DNA of 64,000 nt from an uncultured bacterium. Its GTDB lineage: Bacteria; Cyanobacteriota; Vampirovibrionia; Gastranaerophilales; Gastranaerophilaceae. Numbering within the stretch: position 1 is the first letter of the stretch; every line of letters begins with the position of its first letter. The stretch covers positions 1 through 64,000 of the forward strand of contig CACWHC010000006.1 of assembly GCA_902760645.1 (NCBI GenBank). Direction: 5' to 3'. The translations under genes were made by a program, and so were the position numbers. The notes under the pieces are model-generated. The model was given only the letters and a program-made list of their open reading frames with translations, had not been told where the DNA came from and did no database searches. Positions 26,753 to 34,787 of the stretch are shown here, piece by piece.

Positions 26753-27587
26753 TGTTCAGACTGTTTTTATGTTTTATTCTCTCTTTTTTGATTAATTTGA
26801 ATGCTATTTCTTTTATCATCTTAATTTTTTCTTCAAACATGTATAATTCTACTTTGGTTATTAATTCGCTAGTGTCTACGTTTTTGGTTTTACCCATTAT
26901 TTCAATATATTTATTTTCAATGGTGAATGCGTGCAGTTCAAGCCATAGCTGATATCTCATGTTTTGTAATATATCAATTTTCTCTTTAATGGGTTGTTTG
27001 GCAATAAGTCTTTTTATTTTTTCTTTGTGTTTTGCTAAAATCTCATTTTTTTCTGCTTCTGTCGAAAATTTTTCGTATGTATCACCATACAGTGAATTAT
27101 AAACATTGTTATATTTATCTGTCAGAGAGCCATTTTTTGGAAAATTATAAAGTCTGTTATTCAAATTTACCATTCTTGTTATAATTTTCGGATTAAGCAT
27201 TTTATCCAGTATATGTATCATTTCATGTACAAAAATAAACGTGTCATGCAACGGAAAATGTTTATGTTTGAAATTTAGCTCTATAATGTGTCCGTTAACA
27301 TTGTCATGTTTGTCAAAATCGTAACCGGAAAAGCCTTCATACATTTCCCCGTCTTTTTTATTCATTTTACGCACGATTATATTTTTATTTTCAGGTAATT
27401 TTGAATGAATTATGCTTTCAAATTTGTCTTTTGTAATGTATTCAAGTTTTGATTCTTTGTTATAATCTTTTATCCCGTTATAAATTTTTTCTACAAGCTG
27501 CTCTGTCAGTTCTGTCCGTTTGGCGACTGAACCATGAGCCACTCTAAATGAAAACAGTGCATTTGGATTTATAATACTTTTTATCAT
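26733..27587 (-). CDS. Hypothetical protein with HExxH zinc-protease-like motif
   Basis: 284 aa, no recognised family. IFVHEMIHILDKM (HEMIH at residues 121-125) is a zinc-metallopeptidase-like motif, and LWLELHAFTIENKY about 90 residues later offers Glu candidates for a third ligand. The rest is Lys-rich and helical. No signal peptide or membrane helix is evident; the start MIKSIINPNALFSF resembles the short N-terminal tags of other hypothetical proteins here. It overlaps atpG by 20 bases on the opposite strand. The upstream infC gene is 56 bases away and may or may not share a transcript. The HExxH alone is not proof of activity. Confidence 0.6.
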   Translation of the reverse strand: MIKSIINPNALFSFRVAHGSVAKRTELTEQLVEKIYNGIKDYNKESKLEYITKDKFESIIHSKLPENKNIIVRKMNKKDGEMYEGFSGYDFDKHDNVNGHIIELNFKHKHFPLHDTFIFVHEMIHILDKMLNPKIITRMVNLNNRLYNFPKNGSLTDKYNNVYNSLYGDTYEKFSTEAEKNEILAKHKEKIKRLIAKQPIKEKIDILQNMRYQLWLELHAFTIENKYIEIMGKTKNVDTSELITKVELYMFEEKIKMIKEIAFKLIKKERIKHKNSLNINSSVH

Positions 27588-27643
27588 ATTGCTATAATCC
27601 GTGATTTATACAAATAACCGCCGATTTTTGACGGTTACTTTAC

Positions 27644-28186
27644 TTAGTTTGCACCTTGTGGTGCAAAATACATTGTTACATTACGTCCCTCTAGCATTGG
27701 TTTCTTTTCTAAAACTATCGGTTCATTTTTTAAATCTTCAATAAACCTGTCTGCAAGTTCAAAAGCTAAGCTCGAATGCTGCATTTCACGACCTCTCAGC
27801 ATTACTACGACCTTAACTTTATTACCCTGAGCGATGAACTTCTGGATGCTTTTTATTCTTACGAGATAGTCGTGTGTATCGATTTTATACCTTATTTTGA
27901 TTTCTTTTACATCTACGGTATGTTGTTTCTTTTTAGCTTCTTTAGCTTTCTTTTCTAATTCGTATTTATATTTTCCGTAATTTAAAATTTTTGCTACAGG
28001 AGGTGCCTGATTCGGACTGATGACAACAAGGTCTAAATCCTCATCATATGCCATTTGTAAGGCTTTTTGGGTTTCTACTATGCCTATATTTTCTCCGTCT
28101 TTTCCTATTAATCTGACTTCTTTTACTCTGATTTTCTCGTTCATAAGGACTTTGTCTTTGTCCTTTACTCTGGTATCGTTTGCTAT
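27644..28186 (-). CDS. infC: Translation initiation factor IF-3, probable AUA start
   Basis: IF-3 is unmistakable: NEKIRVKEVRLIG, APPVAKILNYGKYKYELEKK, and C-terminal VMLRGREMQHSSLAFEL. It binds the 30S subunit and checks start codons. The only ATG (28144) lies directly before NEKIR, has no well-placed RBS, and sits at the end of a hairpin (AAGGAC/GTCCTT). Fourteen codons upstream, an ATA at 28186 has TAGGAG 8 bases before it and reads into IANDTRVKDKDKVL, and an in-frame TAA lies just above. IF-3 genes often use AUU-type starts for autoregulation, so I place the start there (about 180 aa). rpmI and rplT, the usual partners, do not follow. Confidence 0.88.
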   Translation of the reverse strand: MANDTRVKDKDKVLMNEKIRVKEVRLIGKDGENIGIVETQKALQMAYDEDLDLVVISPNQAPPVAKILNYGKYKYELEKKAKEAKKKQHTVDVKEIKIRYKIDTHDYLVRIKSIQKFIAQGNKVKVVVMLRGREMQHSSLAFELADRFIEDLKNEPIVLEKKPMLEGRNVTMYFAPQGAN

Positions 28187-28418
28187 TGTCGTATCTCCTA
28201 TGTTTTAACTTGTTACATGCTAATCCTACCACAAGTATGTGATTTTGGCTATATAGTAATATTTTTTTATGTAACAATATGTGAAGTGGCTGAAATCCTA
28301 TCAGCTATTTATTATATATATATAGTATATCTATTAGTCGTAAAATTACTAAAGTTTTTATAATTTATGCCGATATATAAACATGTAAAGCGGATAAATA
28401 TTATAGGAGTATGAATTT

Positions 28419-28571
28419 ATGGAGACATTTACCCACAATTCTCGTTCGGAGGAAACGCTGGATATGATATCTTCCGAAATGTGTTTGTCGGAAGTTTCAG
28501 CGATTACATTACCATTACAGCAAATGTTTGATGAATTTGCTGTATTTATATCCAAGAGTGATTTTGAATAG
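28419..28571 (+). CDS. Small ORF, 50 aa, own terminator
   Basis: ATG 28419 has TAGGAG 9 bases upstream and encodes 50 residues (METFTHNSRSEETLDMISSE, then MCLSEVSAITLPLQQMFDEF and an FE end). It is acidic, with no membrane helix. A strong intrinsic terminator follows 20 bases after the stop, and a TATAAT-like box (TTTATAAT) lies near 28355, so it has the parts of a free-standing transcription unit. It shows no recognisable family. It lies in the gap between infC and the TPR gene; the other frame, from ATG 28411, stops after 18 codons. Confidence 0.45.
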   Translation: METFTHNSRSEETLDMISSEMCLSEVSAITLPLQQMFDEFAVFISKSDFE

Positions 28572-28590
28572 TTCAAAATCTATATGTTAA

Positions 28591-28617
28591 AAAATCCCCG
28601 ATAATTCGGGGATTTTT
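28591..28617 (+). terminator. Intrinsic terminator after the 50-aa ORF
   Basis: AAAATCCCCG, a 6-base loop, then CGGGGATTTTTT: a GC-rich perfect stem followed by six T. Confidence 0.85.
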
Positions 28618-28717
28618 TGTAATAATTAAAAAATATTAAATATCCGTTTATTTTAGATAGTTGAATATATACAAATTTTTATTCTTGTATTAGTATATTG
28701 TCTGTGAGGGCTAGTCA

Positions 28718-30856
28718 ATGAATAGAAAATTGGTACTTTTACTTAGTTTGTTAGTTATATCAAATCCTGTCTTTGCTGATTTTAAGGAGCACTTTGATTT
28801 GGGTACGGAGTACCTTTCTAATTATCAGTATTCAGGGGCTATTACTGAATTTAAAAATGCTTTAAGAATAAATTATAAAGATAATTCTGCAAGAATACAG
28901 ATTATTAACGCATATATGTCAAGGGGTCAGCATTTCGCAAATACCGAAAAGGATTGGGAAAAAGCTGCAAATGACTACAGAAGTGCACTATTTTATATGC
29001 AAATGTTTCCAACGGGTGAGAATGCACAGGTTTCTTCTGCTATTGGACCTGTAACCCAAAATCTGAATATTTGTTTAAATGTCCTTAAATTTGATAAATC
29101 TCCTGTTTCAAGATTTAATAAAGCAAAAGAATTGCGAGCAGAAGGGAATTTTTCAGCAGCGGCGTACGAATTTAGTCAGTCACTTGGGGAAGCGTCACAA
29201 ATAAAGAGTTCGTACAGTCAAATTGGGGACATAATGAAAATTTTAGGCAATGAGCCAAAAGCAGCAGAGTACTACCGTAAGGCATTAGCAATTGATCCTG
29301 CTGATGTACCGTTACGTTTGGCTTATGCAAAGTTGCTGGATAAACTTGGCTCAGAGGAAGCTGCGGTTCAGGAATATAATTATATTCTTTCAAAAAGTGT
29401 TGATAATAATGATGTTTTGTATGCGTTGGAGCGTATTTACAAAAAAAAATTGGAGGACAGTCCGTCTGATGCTGACTTAAATGCAAATTTAGGTGCAATT
29501 TTGCAGAAGCAAAATAAGTATGATGAGGCTCTTGAGCACTATAAAAAGGCTGAACAATTAAGTCCGTCTAATATCAATACACGAATAAATGTTGGAACTT
29601 TGTACCAGCAAAAAGGCGATTATAAGACTGCTATTATAGCGTATGATTCTGTATTGATACTTGAACCTAATAATATTAATGCAAATATTTATAAAGCGCA
29701 ATGTAAAGCTGCATTAGGGGAAGACAGGGCTGCACAGGATATTTATAAAAAAGTTTTGGCTTTGGATCCGGGGAATACCCTTGTTCAGAATGAACTGTAC
29801 AATTCCGCAAAAAATACTATGTCCCCTGCTGCATTTATTGAGTATCTTAATAAGAATGCATCAGGTATTGATACTACGGAAATGTTGTATGCTTATGCTT
29901 TAGACTTGCATAAAGCAGGTAAACTTGAAGATGCAAAAACTCTTTATAATTATTTGTTGCCAAAGGACAAAACAGGTGAGATATATTTGAATTTGGCAAT
30001 AACAGAGAGCCAGCAAAAAAATTATAAAGATGCGTTGAATGTTTTAAATGAAGCAAAAACTAAATTCCCTGACAATCAATTGATTGCAAAAACTATTACT
30101 GATATTAATGATACAATTTTAAGCGAGCAATTAGATGAGGCTGCGGCAGCTTTCAATAATAAAGACTATGAAAAGGCTATTGAAGCGTACTTAAAGGTTG
30201 TTCCGCCGACTTCTGATACTATGTTGGCAATCGCCTCAGCATATCAAAATCTTGATGACAATGTAAATGCAATAATTTACTATAAAAAAGCTTTTGAACT
30301 AAAACCGGGTGACTCTGAAATCGCCTATTATATTGCTGCTTTGTATGCTGACAAAGAAGATTGGGACAGTGCTGAAGCATACGCTCAAAAATCTTTATTG
30401 CTGAATAAAAATAATAAAGATGCTCAAAACCTGCTTGCAGAAATTAAAAAACAAGGAATTTCTCAATTGTTAGAACAGGCAATAGCTTTGTTTGATTCCC
30501 AAAATTATGAGCAGAGTTTGCCGTTGTTAAATCAGGTTATTTCAGCTGAGGATAAAAATGCATATGCTTTATACTATAGAGGTATGGTTTATGATGCAAT
30601 GGAAAAATATAGTGAGGCAATAGCTGATTACAAAAATGCAATTGCCGTAAAGCCTGATGACTTAAAAATAATCAATTATAATCTTGCTGTTGATTATGAT
30701 GCACAGGAAAAATATAAAGAGGCATATGAATATTATATGAAATATTCCGAGTCGGATGTCCCTGATGATGAATATAAAACGTATGCAACGGACAGAGCAA
30801 AGGAATTAAAGACTTATGTTGAACAATCAACAAAACCTGTTGCCGACAAAAAATAA
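28718..30856 (+). CDS. Exported tetratricopeptide-repeat protein
   Basis: 712 aa. A signal peptide (MNRKLVLLLSLLVISNPVFA) precedes at least ten TPR-like 34-residue units, for example YDEALEHYKKAEQLSPSN, YKTAIIAYDSVLILEPNN and YSEAIADYKNAIAVKPDD. It should be a periplasmic or outer-surface scaffold for protein contacts. No enzymatic domain is visible. GAGGGC lies 9-10 bases before the ATG. Its last 41 bases overlap the tRNA-dihydrouridine synthase frame, so the two genes are probably cotranscribed, although their functions seem unrelated. Confidence 0.85.
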   Translation: MNRKLVLLLSLLVISNPVFADFKEHFDLGTEYLSNYQYSGAITEFKNALRINYKDNSARIQIINAYMSRGQHFANTEKDWEKAANDYRSALFYMQMFPTGENAQVSSAIGPVTQNLNICLNVLKFDKSPVSRFNKAKELRAEGNFSAAAYEFSQSLGEASQIKSSYSQIGDIMKILGNEPKAAEYYRKALAIDPADVPLRLAYAKLLDKLGSEEAAVQEYNYILSKSVDNNDVLYALERIYKKKLEDSPSDADLNANLGAILQKQNKYDEALEHYKKAEQLSPSNINTRINVGTLYQQKGDYKTAIIAYDSVLILEPNNINANIYKAQCKAALGEDRAAQDIYKKVLALDPGNTLVQNELYNSAKNTMSPAAFIEYLNKNASGIDTTEMLYAYALDLHKAGKLEDAKTLYNYLLPKDKTGEIYLNLAITESQQKNYKDALNVLNEAKTKFPDNQLIAKTITDINDTILSEQLDEAAAAFNNKDYEKAIEAYLKVVPPTSDTMLAIASAYQNLDDNVNAIIYYKKAFELKPGDSEIAYYIAALYADKEDWDSAEAYAQKSLLLNKNNKDAQNLLAEIKKQGISQLLEQAIALFDSQNYEQSLPLLNQVISAEDKNAYALYYRGMVYDAMEKYSEAIADYKNAIAVKPDDLKIINYNLAVDYDAQEKYKEAYEYYMKYSESDVPDDEYKTYATDRAKELKTYVEQSTKPVADKK

Positions 30857-31814
30857 CGGGCGTGTTGAAAATCTTATAAAGAGCAAAGTTTCCCTTGCCC
30901 CTATGGCTGGCATCACAGATTATGTATTAAGAAAATTAGTCAGAACTTATTCGCCTGACTGTTTATTGACTACTGAAATGATTAGTTCTGAATTTTTAGC
31001 ACAGGTAAAAGAATCCGTAATAACAAAATTAGATGAAGTTCAGCATCCGATAAATTTCCAGATTTCGGGTCATAAACCTCATTTGATGCGTGCAGCTGCC
31101 GAATTTTTGTCTGATAAAGCTGATATGATTGATATAAATATGGGCTGTCCTGTAAATAAGGTTGTAAAAGGGCAGGACGGATGTTCTCTGATGCGGACGC
31201 CAAATCTTGCTTCTGATTTGGTAAGGGCTGTAAAGGATGGAACTGATAAGCCGGTAAGTGTAAAATTCCGGTTAGGTTATACGGCTGATGAGATGAATTA
31301 TGTTGAATTCGGGCAAAAAATGCAGGAAGCAGGTGCTGAATTTATAACAATACATGGCAGAACACGTTCTCAAATGTACTCAGGTCATGCAGATTGGGAG
31401 AAAATACGTTTATTAAAAGAGAATGTTGATATTCCTGTTTTTGCTAACGGTGATATTTGTTCTGTTGAGGATGCTATAAGATGTATTGAATTATCCGGGG
31501 CAGACGGTGTTGCGGTGGGTCGTGCCTCAATGGGTGATCCTACTCTAATCTCAAGAATTGCTCATTATTTTAAAACAGGTGAAATCCTAAATCCGCCCTC
31601 TTTAGCGGATAAAATGTCCATGTTAAAGACTCATCTTAATGGAGAAATTGCTTTAAGAGGAGAGCAGGTTGGTATGAAATTTATGAGAAAATTTTACTCA
31701 TTTTATATCTCAGAATTTAAAAATGCAGCAAAAATCCGTTCAGTTCTTGTTGTTGAGGATAATTATGATAATATAATTAAAATTTTGGATGAAATTCCCA
31801 ATTTAGTTGATTAA
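30816..31814 (+). CDS. dusB: tRNA-dihydrouridine synthase, DusB-like
   Basis: 332 aa FMN-dependent TIM-barrel enzyme. SLAPMAGITDYVLRKLVR, NMGCPVNKVVKGQDGCSLM (active-site Cys in MGC), IHGRTRSQMYSGHADW and PVFANGDI are typical of Dus, with the DusB/NifR3 form favoured. It reduces uridines in the tRNA D-loop using NADPH. The ATG at 30816 lies inside the TPR gene, giving a 41-base overlap. No in-frame start exists between the TPR stop and the conserved SLAPM, so the overlap is real or an unusual start is used. Confidence 0.92.
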   Translation: MLNNQQNLLPTKNNGRVENLIKSKVSLAPMAGITDYVLRKLVRTYSPDCLLTTEMISSEFLAQVKESVITKLDEVQHPINFQISGHKPHLMRAAAEFLSDKADMIDINMGCPVNKVVKGQDGCSLMRTPNLASDLVRAVKDGTDKPVSVKFRLGYTADEMNYVEFGQKMQEAGAEFITIHGRTRSQMYSGHADWEKIRLLKENVDIPVFANGDICSVEDAIRCIELSGADGVAVGRASMGDPTLISRIAHYFKTGEILNPPSLADKMSMLKTHLNGEIALRGEQVGMKFMRKFYSFYISEFKNAAKIRSVLVVEDNYDNIIKILDEIPNLVD

Positions 31815-31844
31815 CATTTATGTTTTGTGTAAAATAATAATTAT

Positions 31845-32156
31845 CGGAATGTAGCACTCTGCCGAGCAAAAATGATTAAGTATCATTTTTGTGAGAGGGG
31901 TAGCGCACCACACAAAACGAAAGTTTTGTGTTAAAATATATTTATTATCGGAATGTAGCACTCTGCCGAGCAAAAATGATTAAGTATCATTTTTGTGAGA
32001 GGGGTAGCGCACCACACAAAACGAAGGTTTTGTGTTAAAATATATTTATTATCGGAATGTAGCACTCTGCCGAGCAAAAATGATTAAGTATCATTTTTGT
32101 GAGAGGGGTAGCGCACCGCACAAAACGAAAGTTTTGTGTTAAAATATATTTATTAT
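31845..32156 (+). repeat. Three 104-bp tandem units derived from the tRNA-Pro 5' part
   Basis: Units start at 31845, 31949 and 32053, exactly 104 bp apart. The real tRNA-Pro starts at 32157, again 104 bp later. Each unit begins CGGAATGTAGC and later has GGTAGCGCACC, the acceptor and D-arm strands of the tRNA. About 40 bases are inserted between them, including a CAAAAATGAT/ATCATTTTTG hairpin. After GCACC each unit has an ACACAAAAC-GAAA-GTTTTGTGT hairpin and an AT-rich TTAAAATATATTTATTAT promoter-like tail. The units differ at only a few bases. None contains an anticodon arm. Confidence 0.9.
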
Positions 32157-32230
32157 CGGAATGTAGCGCAGCTTGGTAGCGCACCGTGTTCGGGTCGCGG
32201 GGGTCGCAGGTTCAAATCCTGTCATTCCGA
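32157..32230 (+). tRNA. tRNA-Pro (anticodon CGG)
   Basis: 74 nt. The acceptor stem CGGAATG pairs with CATTCCG (32223-32229), discriminator A. The D-arm is GCGCAGCTTGGTAGCGC, the anticodon stem CCGTG/CGCGG encloses TTCGGGT (anticodon CGG at loop positions 3-5), and the T-arm contains GGTTCAAATCC. CCA is not encoded. The gene begins as the fourth member of the 104-bp periodic array. A CGATTTTTTC/GAAAAAATCG hairpin directly after it can serve as its terminator. Confidence 0.95.
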
Positions 32231-32488
32231 TTTTTTCTTGTGAAAAAATCGTTTTCCAGGTTGAACCTACGGTTCACCTACGCACTTTGTGCTACGGATA
32301 CAGGCTCAATCAAAATCAAAGATTTTGTTTCGCTTTGTAAAATCCTGTCATTCCGATTTTTTCTTGTGAAAAAATCGTTTTCCAGGTTGAACCTACGGTT
32401 CACCTACGCACTTCGTGCTACGGATACAGGCTCAATCAAAATCAAAGATTTTGTTTCGCTTTGGCTTTGTAAAATCCTGTCATTCCGA
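32215..32488 (+). repeat. Repeated tRNA-Pro 3' end with hairpin-rich spacer units
   Basis: AATCCTGTCATTCCGA, the 3' end of tRNA-Pro, occurs in the gene (32215-32230) and again at 32341-32356 and 32473-32488. The two intervening segments of 126 and 132 bp are nearly identical to each other (the second has an extra GGCTTT and a C for T). Each holds several hairpins: CGATTTTTTC/GAAAAAATCG, AGGTTGAACC/GGTTCACCT, GCAC/GTGC and AAAATC/GATTTT. Reading frames through this part are by-products of the repeat. Confidence 0.88.
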
Positions 32489-32499
32489 TTTTTTAACAA

Positions 32500-32526
32500 A
32501 AAAAGACCGTTTTCAGCGGTCTTTTT
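32500..32526. terminator. Bidirectional intrinsic terminator
   Basis: AAAAAGACCG, a 7-base loop, then CGGTCTTTTT. It separates the tRNA-Pro repeat region from the minus-strand gene ending at 32552 and can serve both strands. Confidence 0.85.
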
Positions 32527-32551
32527 CTTTAACTATTCTTAATTCTAATTC

Positions 32552-33367
32552 TTATGCATTTTTAATGTTGTTATATTCTTTCGCAAAATCCGATTTAATT
32601 CTTGAAGGTTCGGATAATGATGAAAAGAACGTTGTAAATAAAGTGATTTCAGGTGCATATCTTAATATGCCTTTGCCAAAATCTTTGATTGCTGCAGGGG
32701 TATGCTCAGCAATTAAATTTGGTATCCCTTTAATACTTTCAGGTATGTATTTTGCAACAGCATCAATTCCGTTTTTAACAAATTTTGGAGTTTCTAATTT
32801 ATTGATGCGTTCTGCTACGTTACCAACATTTTTTGCAACACCTGCTTTAAATTCAGGGCTAAGTTTGGAGTATAATTTTCGTCCGCCCATAGGGAGTGCA
32901 ATTATTGCAGCGGTGAACAATGCCATATCACCTAAGAATGTTAGCGCCGGATGATTTACTCTGAAGTTTCTGTATCCGTCAGATTTATCTGCAATTGCTT
33001 TGAGTCCCAGACCGCCAACTACTGCTGTTCCCATAAGTCCTAGCCAGTTGCCTGCACTTTTTAATCCTTCAGAAACTTTAGCAGCCTTACCCTCTACAGT
33101 TCTGCCTAAGAATTCAGACACAGGCGGCATCCTTTTAATTAATCTTTCGTTTGCCTCAGTAATAACTGTTCCCATTTTACCTCTTGTTAAGGCTGCTGCA
33201 GTTAAACCTGCAATTACAGGAATTGAAGCATATGCTAATTTAGTTTTGCTTCTTCTTTTGTCTGCTTTTTCCAAGGCAGCACTCAATGCTATTCTTTGTG
33301 CGTCTTCATCTGAAATGCCATAACCTCTGCCGAAGCTGTTTGCTGATGAAATTGCTGATATTTGCAT
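32552..33367 (-). CDS. Hypothetical membrane-associated protein
   Basis: 271 aa, no recognised family. The N-terminus MQISAISSANSFG resembles that of the protein at 34788 (MISAISPVSFG). Three hydrophobic stretches are visible: near residues 45-60 (LAYASIPVIAGLTAAAL), 108-125 (LGLMGTAVVGGLGLKAI) and 143-158 (ALTFLGDMALFTAAIIAL). The remainder is helical with many Lys and Glu. It may be a membrane or membrane-peripheral protein specific to this lineage. It is monocistronic, with a terminator just beyond its 3' end. The mtaB promoter lies in the divergent upstream gap. Confidence 0.65.
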   Translation of the reverse strand: MQISAISSANSFGRGYGISDEDAQRIALSAALEKADKRRSKTKLAYASIPVIAGLTAAALTRGKMGTVITEANERLIKRMPPVSEFLGRTVEGKAAKVSEGLKSAGNWLGLMGTAVVGGLGLKAIADKSDGYRNFRVNHPALTFLGDMALFTAAIIALPMGGRKLYSKLSPEFKAGVAKNVGNVAERINKLETPKFVKNGIDAVAKYIPESIKGIPNLIAEHTPAAIKDFGKGILRYAPEITLFTTFFSSLSEPSRIKSDFAKEYNNIKNA

Positions 33368-33458
33368 ATATACACCTACACTTTCGTAAATTTATTATAT
33401 TATAGTAAAGAAGAAAAGTAAAATTTTTTGCTATTTTTCATATCCTTATTTATAAATG

Positions 33459-33487
33459 TTTACAATTGTTTATATTTAAAATATTAT
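33459..33487 (+). promoter_or_regulatory. Promoter of mtaB, leaderless arrangement
   Basis: TTTACA (33459-33464), 17 bases, TATTAT (33482-33487), then only 6 bases to the ATG at 33494. No Shine-Dalgarno is present. This is the clearest of the leaderless-type start regions in the window. Confidence 0.7.
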
Positions 33488-33493
33488 TGATTT

Positions 33494-34780
33494 ATGAAAC
33501 GGTTTTTAATTCATACAATGGGCTGTAAATCAAATCAGTTTGAAGGTACTTTGATTTGTGAAAATTTGCTGAAAAACGGTTATATTCAAGTTCAAAAATT
33601 TGAAGATGCAGATTTTTATATTCTTAATTCCTGCTCTGTTACACATAAGAGTGATAACGAAGCCTTATACTTGCTGCGAAATTCAAAACATAAAAATTCA
33701 AATATTATAAATGTTTTAACGGGTTGTTTTGCTCAGGTAGAAAAAGAAAATTTGCTTGAATATGATTTTATAGATTTCGTTGTCGGCAATAATGAAAAAC
33801 TTTCTATGGCAAATGTATTAGATAGCAATGTCAAAATATGCGTGTCTGATATTATGGATAGGAAAGAATTTACATATGTACCGATTACTGATACTTTAAA
33901 AACAAGAGCCAGTTTAAAAATTCAGGATGGGTGTAATAACAGATGCTCGTATTGCATTATCCCTTTTGCAAGAGGTAACAGCAGGAGTGCCGATTCAAAA
34001 TTTATAATTGAACAAATTAATAACTTAGTTGATAAAGGATATAAAGAGATAGTATTTACAGGTATACATATTGGTTTATGGGGAAATGAATTCGGTCTTA
34101 CATTGTTAGATTTACTTAAAAAAGTTGAGGAGGAAACTCAAGTCGTACGTTACAGGTTAGGTTCTTTGTACCCTAACGAAATTTCGGATGAGATGCTTCA
34201 ATTTTTAAGTCAATCAGACAAATTTTGTCCGCATTTCCACCTGTCTTTACAGTCGGCCTGCGATAAAACCCTAAGGTCTATGAACAGACACTATACTGTT
34301 GATGATTTCTTATGTCTAATTGATAAGATTAATTCAATTTTTAAATTGCCATTTATAGGAAGTGATATAATAGTTGGTTTCGCAGGTGAAACTGACGAAG
34401 ATTTTGAAGTAACACGTTCAAATTTGGAAAAATCCGGTTTAACTCAAATACATACATTCCCTTATTCAATAAGAAAAGGTACAGCAGGGGCATTGTCTGA
34501 ATATCAGATTGATGATTCCGTAAAAGAAACAAGAGCAAATATTATAAAAGCAATTTCCGCTGAAAAGTATTCTCGGTTTATAAATAAAAATATCGGTACA
34601 AAAGCAAGAGTTTTGGTTGAGAAGCATCCCGACAAAGCTTCCGGATATCTGAAAGGTGTAACTGATAACTATTTGACAGTTGTTTTAAATTCTAAAGATT
34701 ACCACTTGCTAAATTCTATTGTTTATGCTAAAATGTCCGGGCATATAAATGGTAAAATTTCTGCAAGCATAATGGAGTAA
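33494..34780 (+). CDS. mtaB: tRNA N6-threonylcarbamoyladenosine methylthiotransferase
   Basis: 428 aa radical-SAM methylthiotransferase. The N-terminal UPF0004 domain supplies three cluster cysteines (MGCKSNQFEG, NSCSVTHKSD, LTGCFAQ). The radical-SAM motif CNNRCSYC follows DGCNN near residue 145, and a TRAM-like domain closes the protein. TMGCKSNQFEG and VTGIHIGLWG favour MtaB over MiaB. It adds a methylthio group to t6A37 of certain tRNAs, using SAM and two 4Fe-4S clusters. A small hypothetical gene follows after 7 bases and is probably cotranscribed. Confidence 0.9.
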   Translation: MKRFLIHTMGCKSNQFEGTLICENLLKNGYIQVQKFEDADFYILNSCSVTHKSDNEALYLLRNSKHKNSNIINVLTGCFAQVEKENLLEYDFIDFVVGNNEKLSMANVLDSNVKICVSDIMDRKEFTYVPITDTLKTRASLKIQDGCNNRCSYCIIPFARGNSRSADSKFIIEQINNLVDKGYKEIVFTGIHIGLWGNEFGLTLLDLLKKVEEETQVVRYRLGSLYPNEISDEMLQFLSQSDKFCPHFHLSLQSACDKTLRSMNRHYTVDDFLCLIDKINSIFKLPFIGSDIIVGFAGETDEDFEVTRSNLEKSGLTQIHTFPYSIRKGTAGALSEYQIDDSVKETRANIIKAISAEKYSRFINKNIGTKARVLVEKHPDKASGYLKGVTDNYLTVVLNSKDYHLLNSIVYAKMSGHINGKISASIME

Positions 34781-34787
34781 ATAGCAT

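Noticed and set aside
32157-32488. Genomic island or prophage attachment at tRNA-Pro
   Set aside because: No integrase, phage or plasmid gene lies near; repeat units are only 104-132 bp.
32186-32542. Open frame across tRNA-Pro and the downstream repeats
   Set aside because: It begins inside the tRNA and its repeats in protein sequence merely mirror the DNA repeats.
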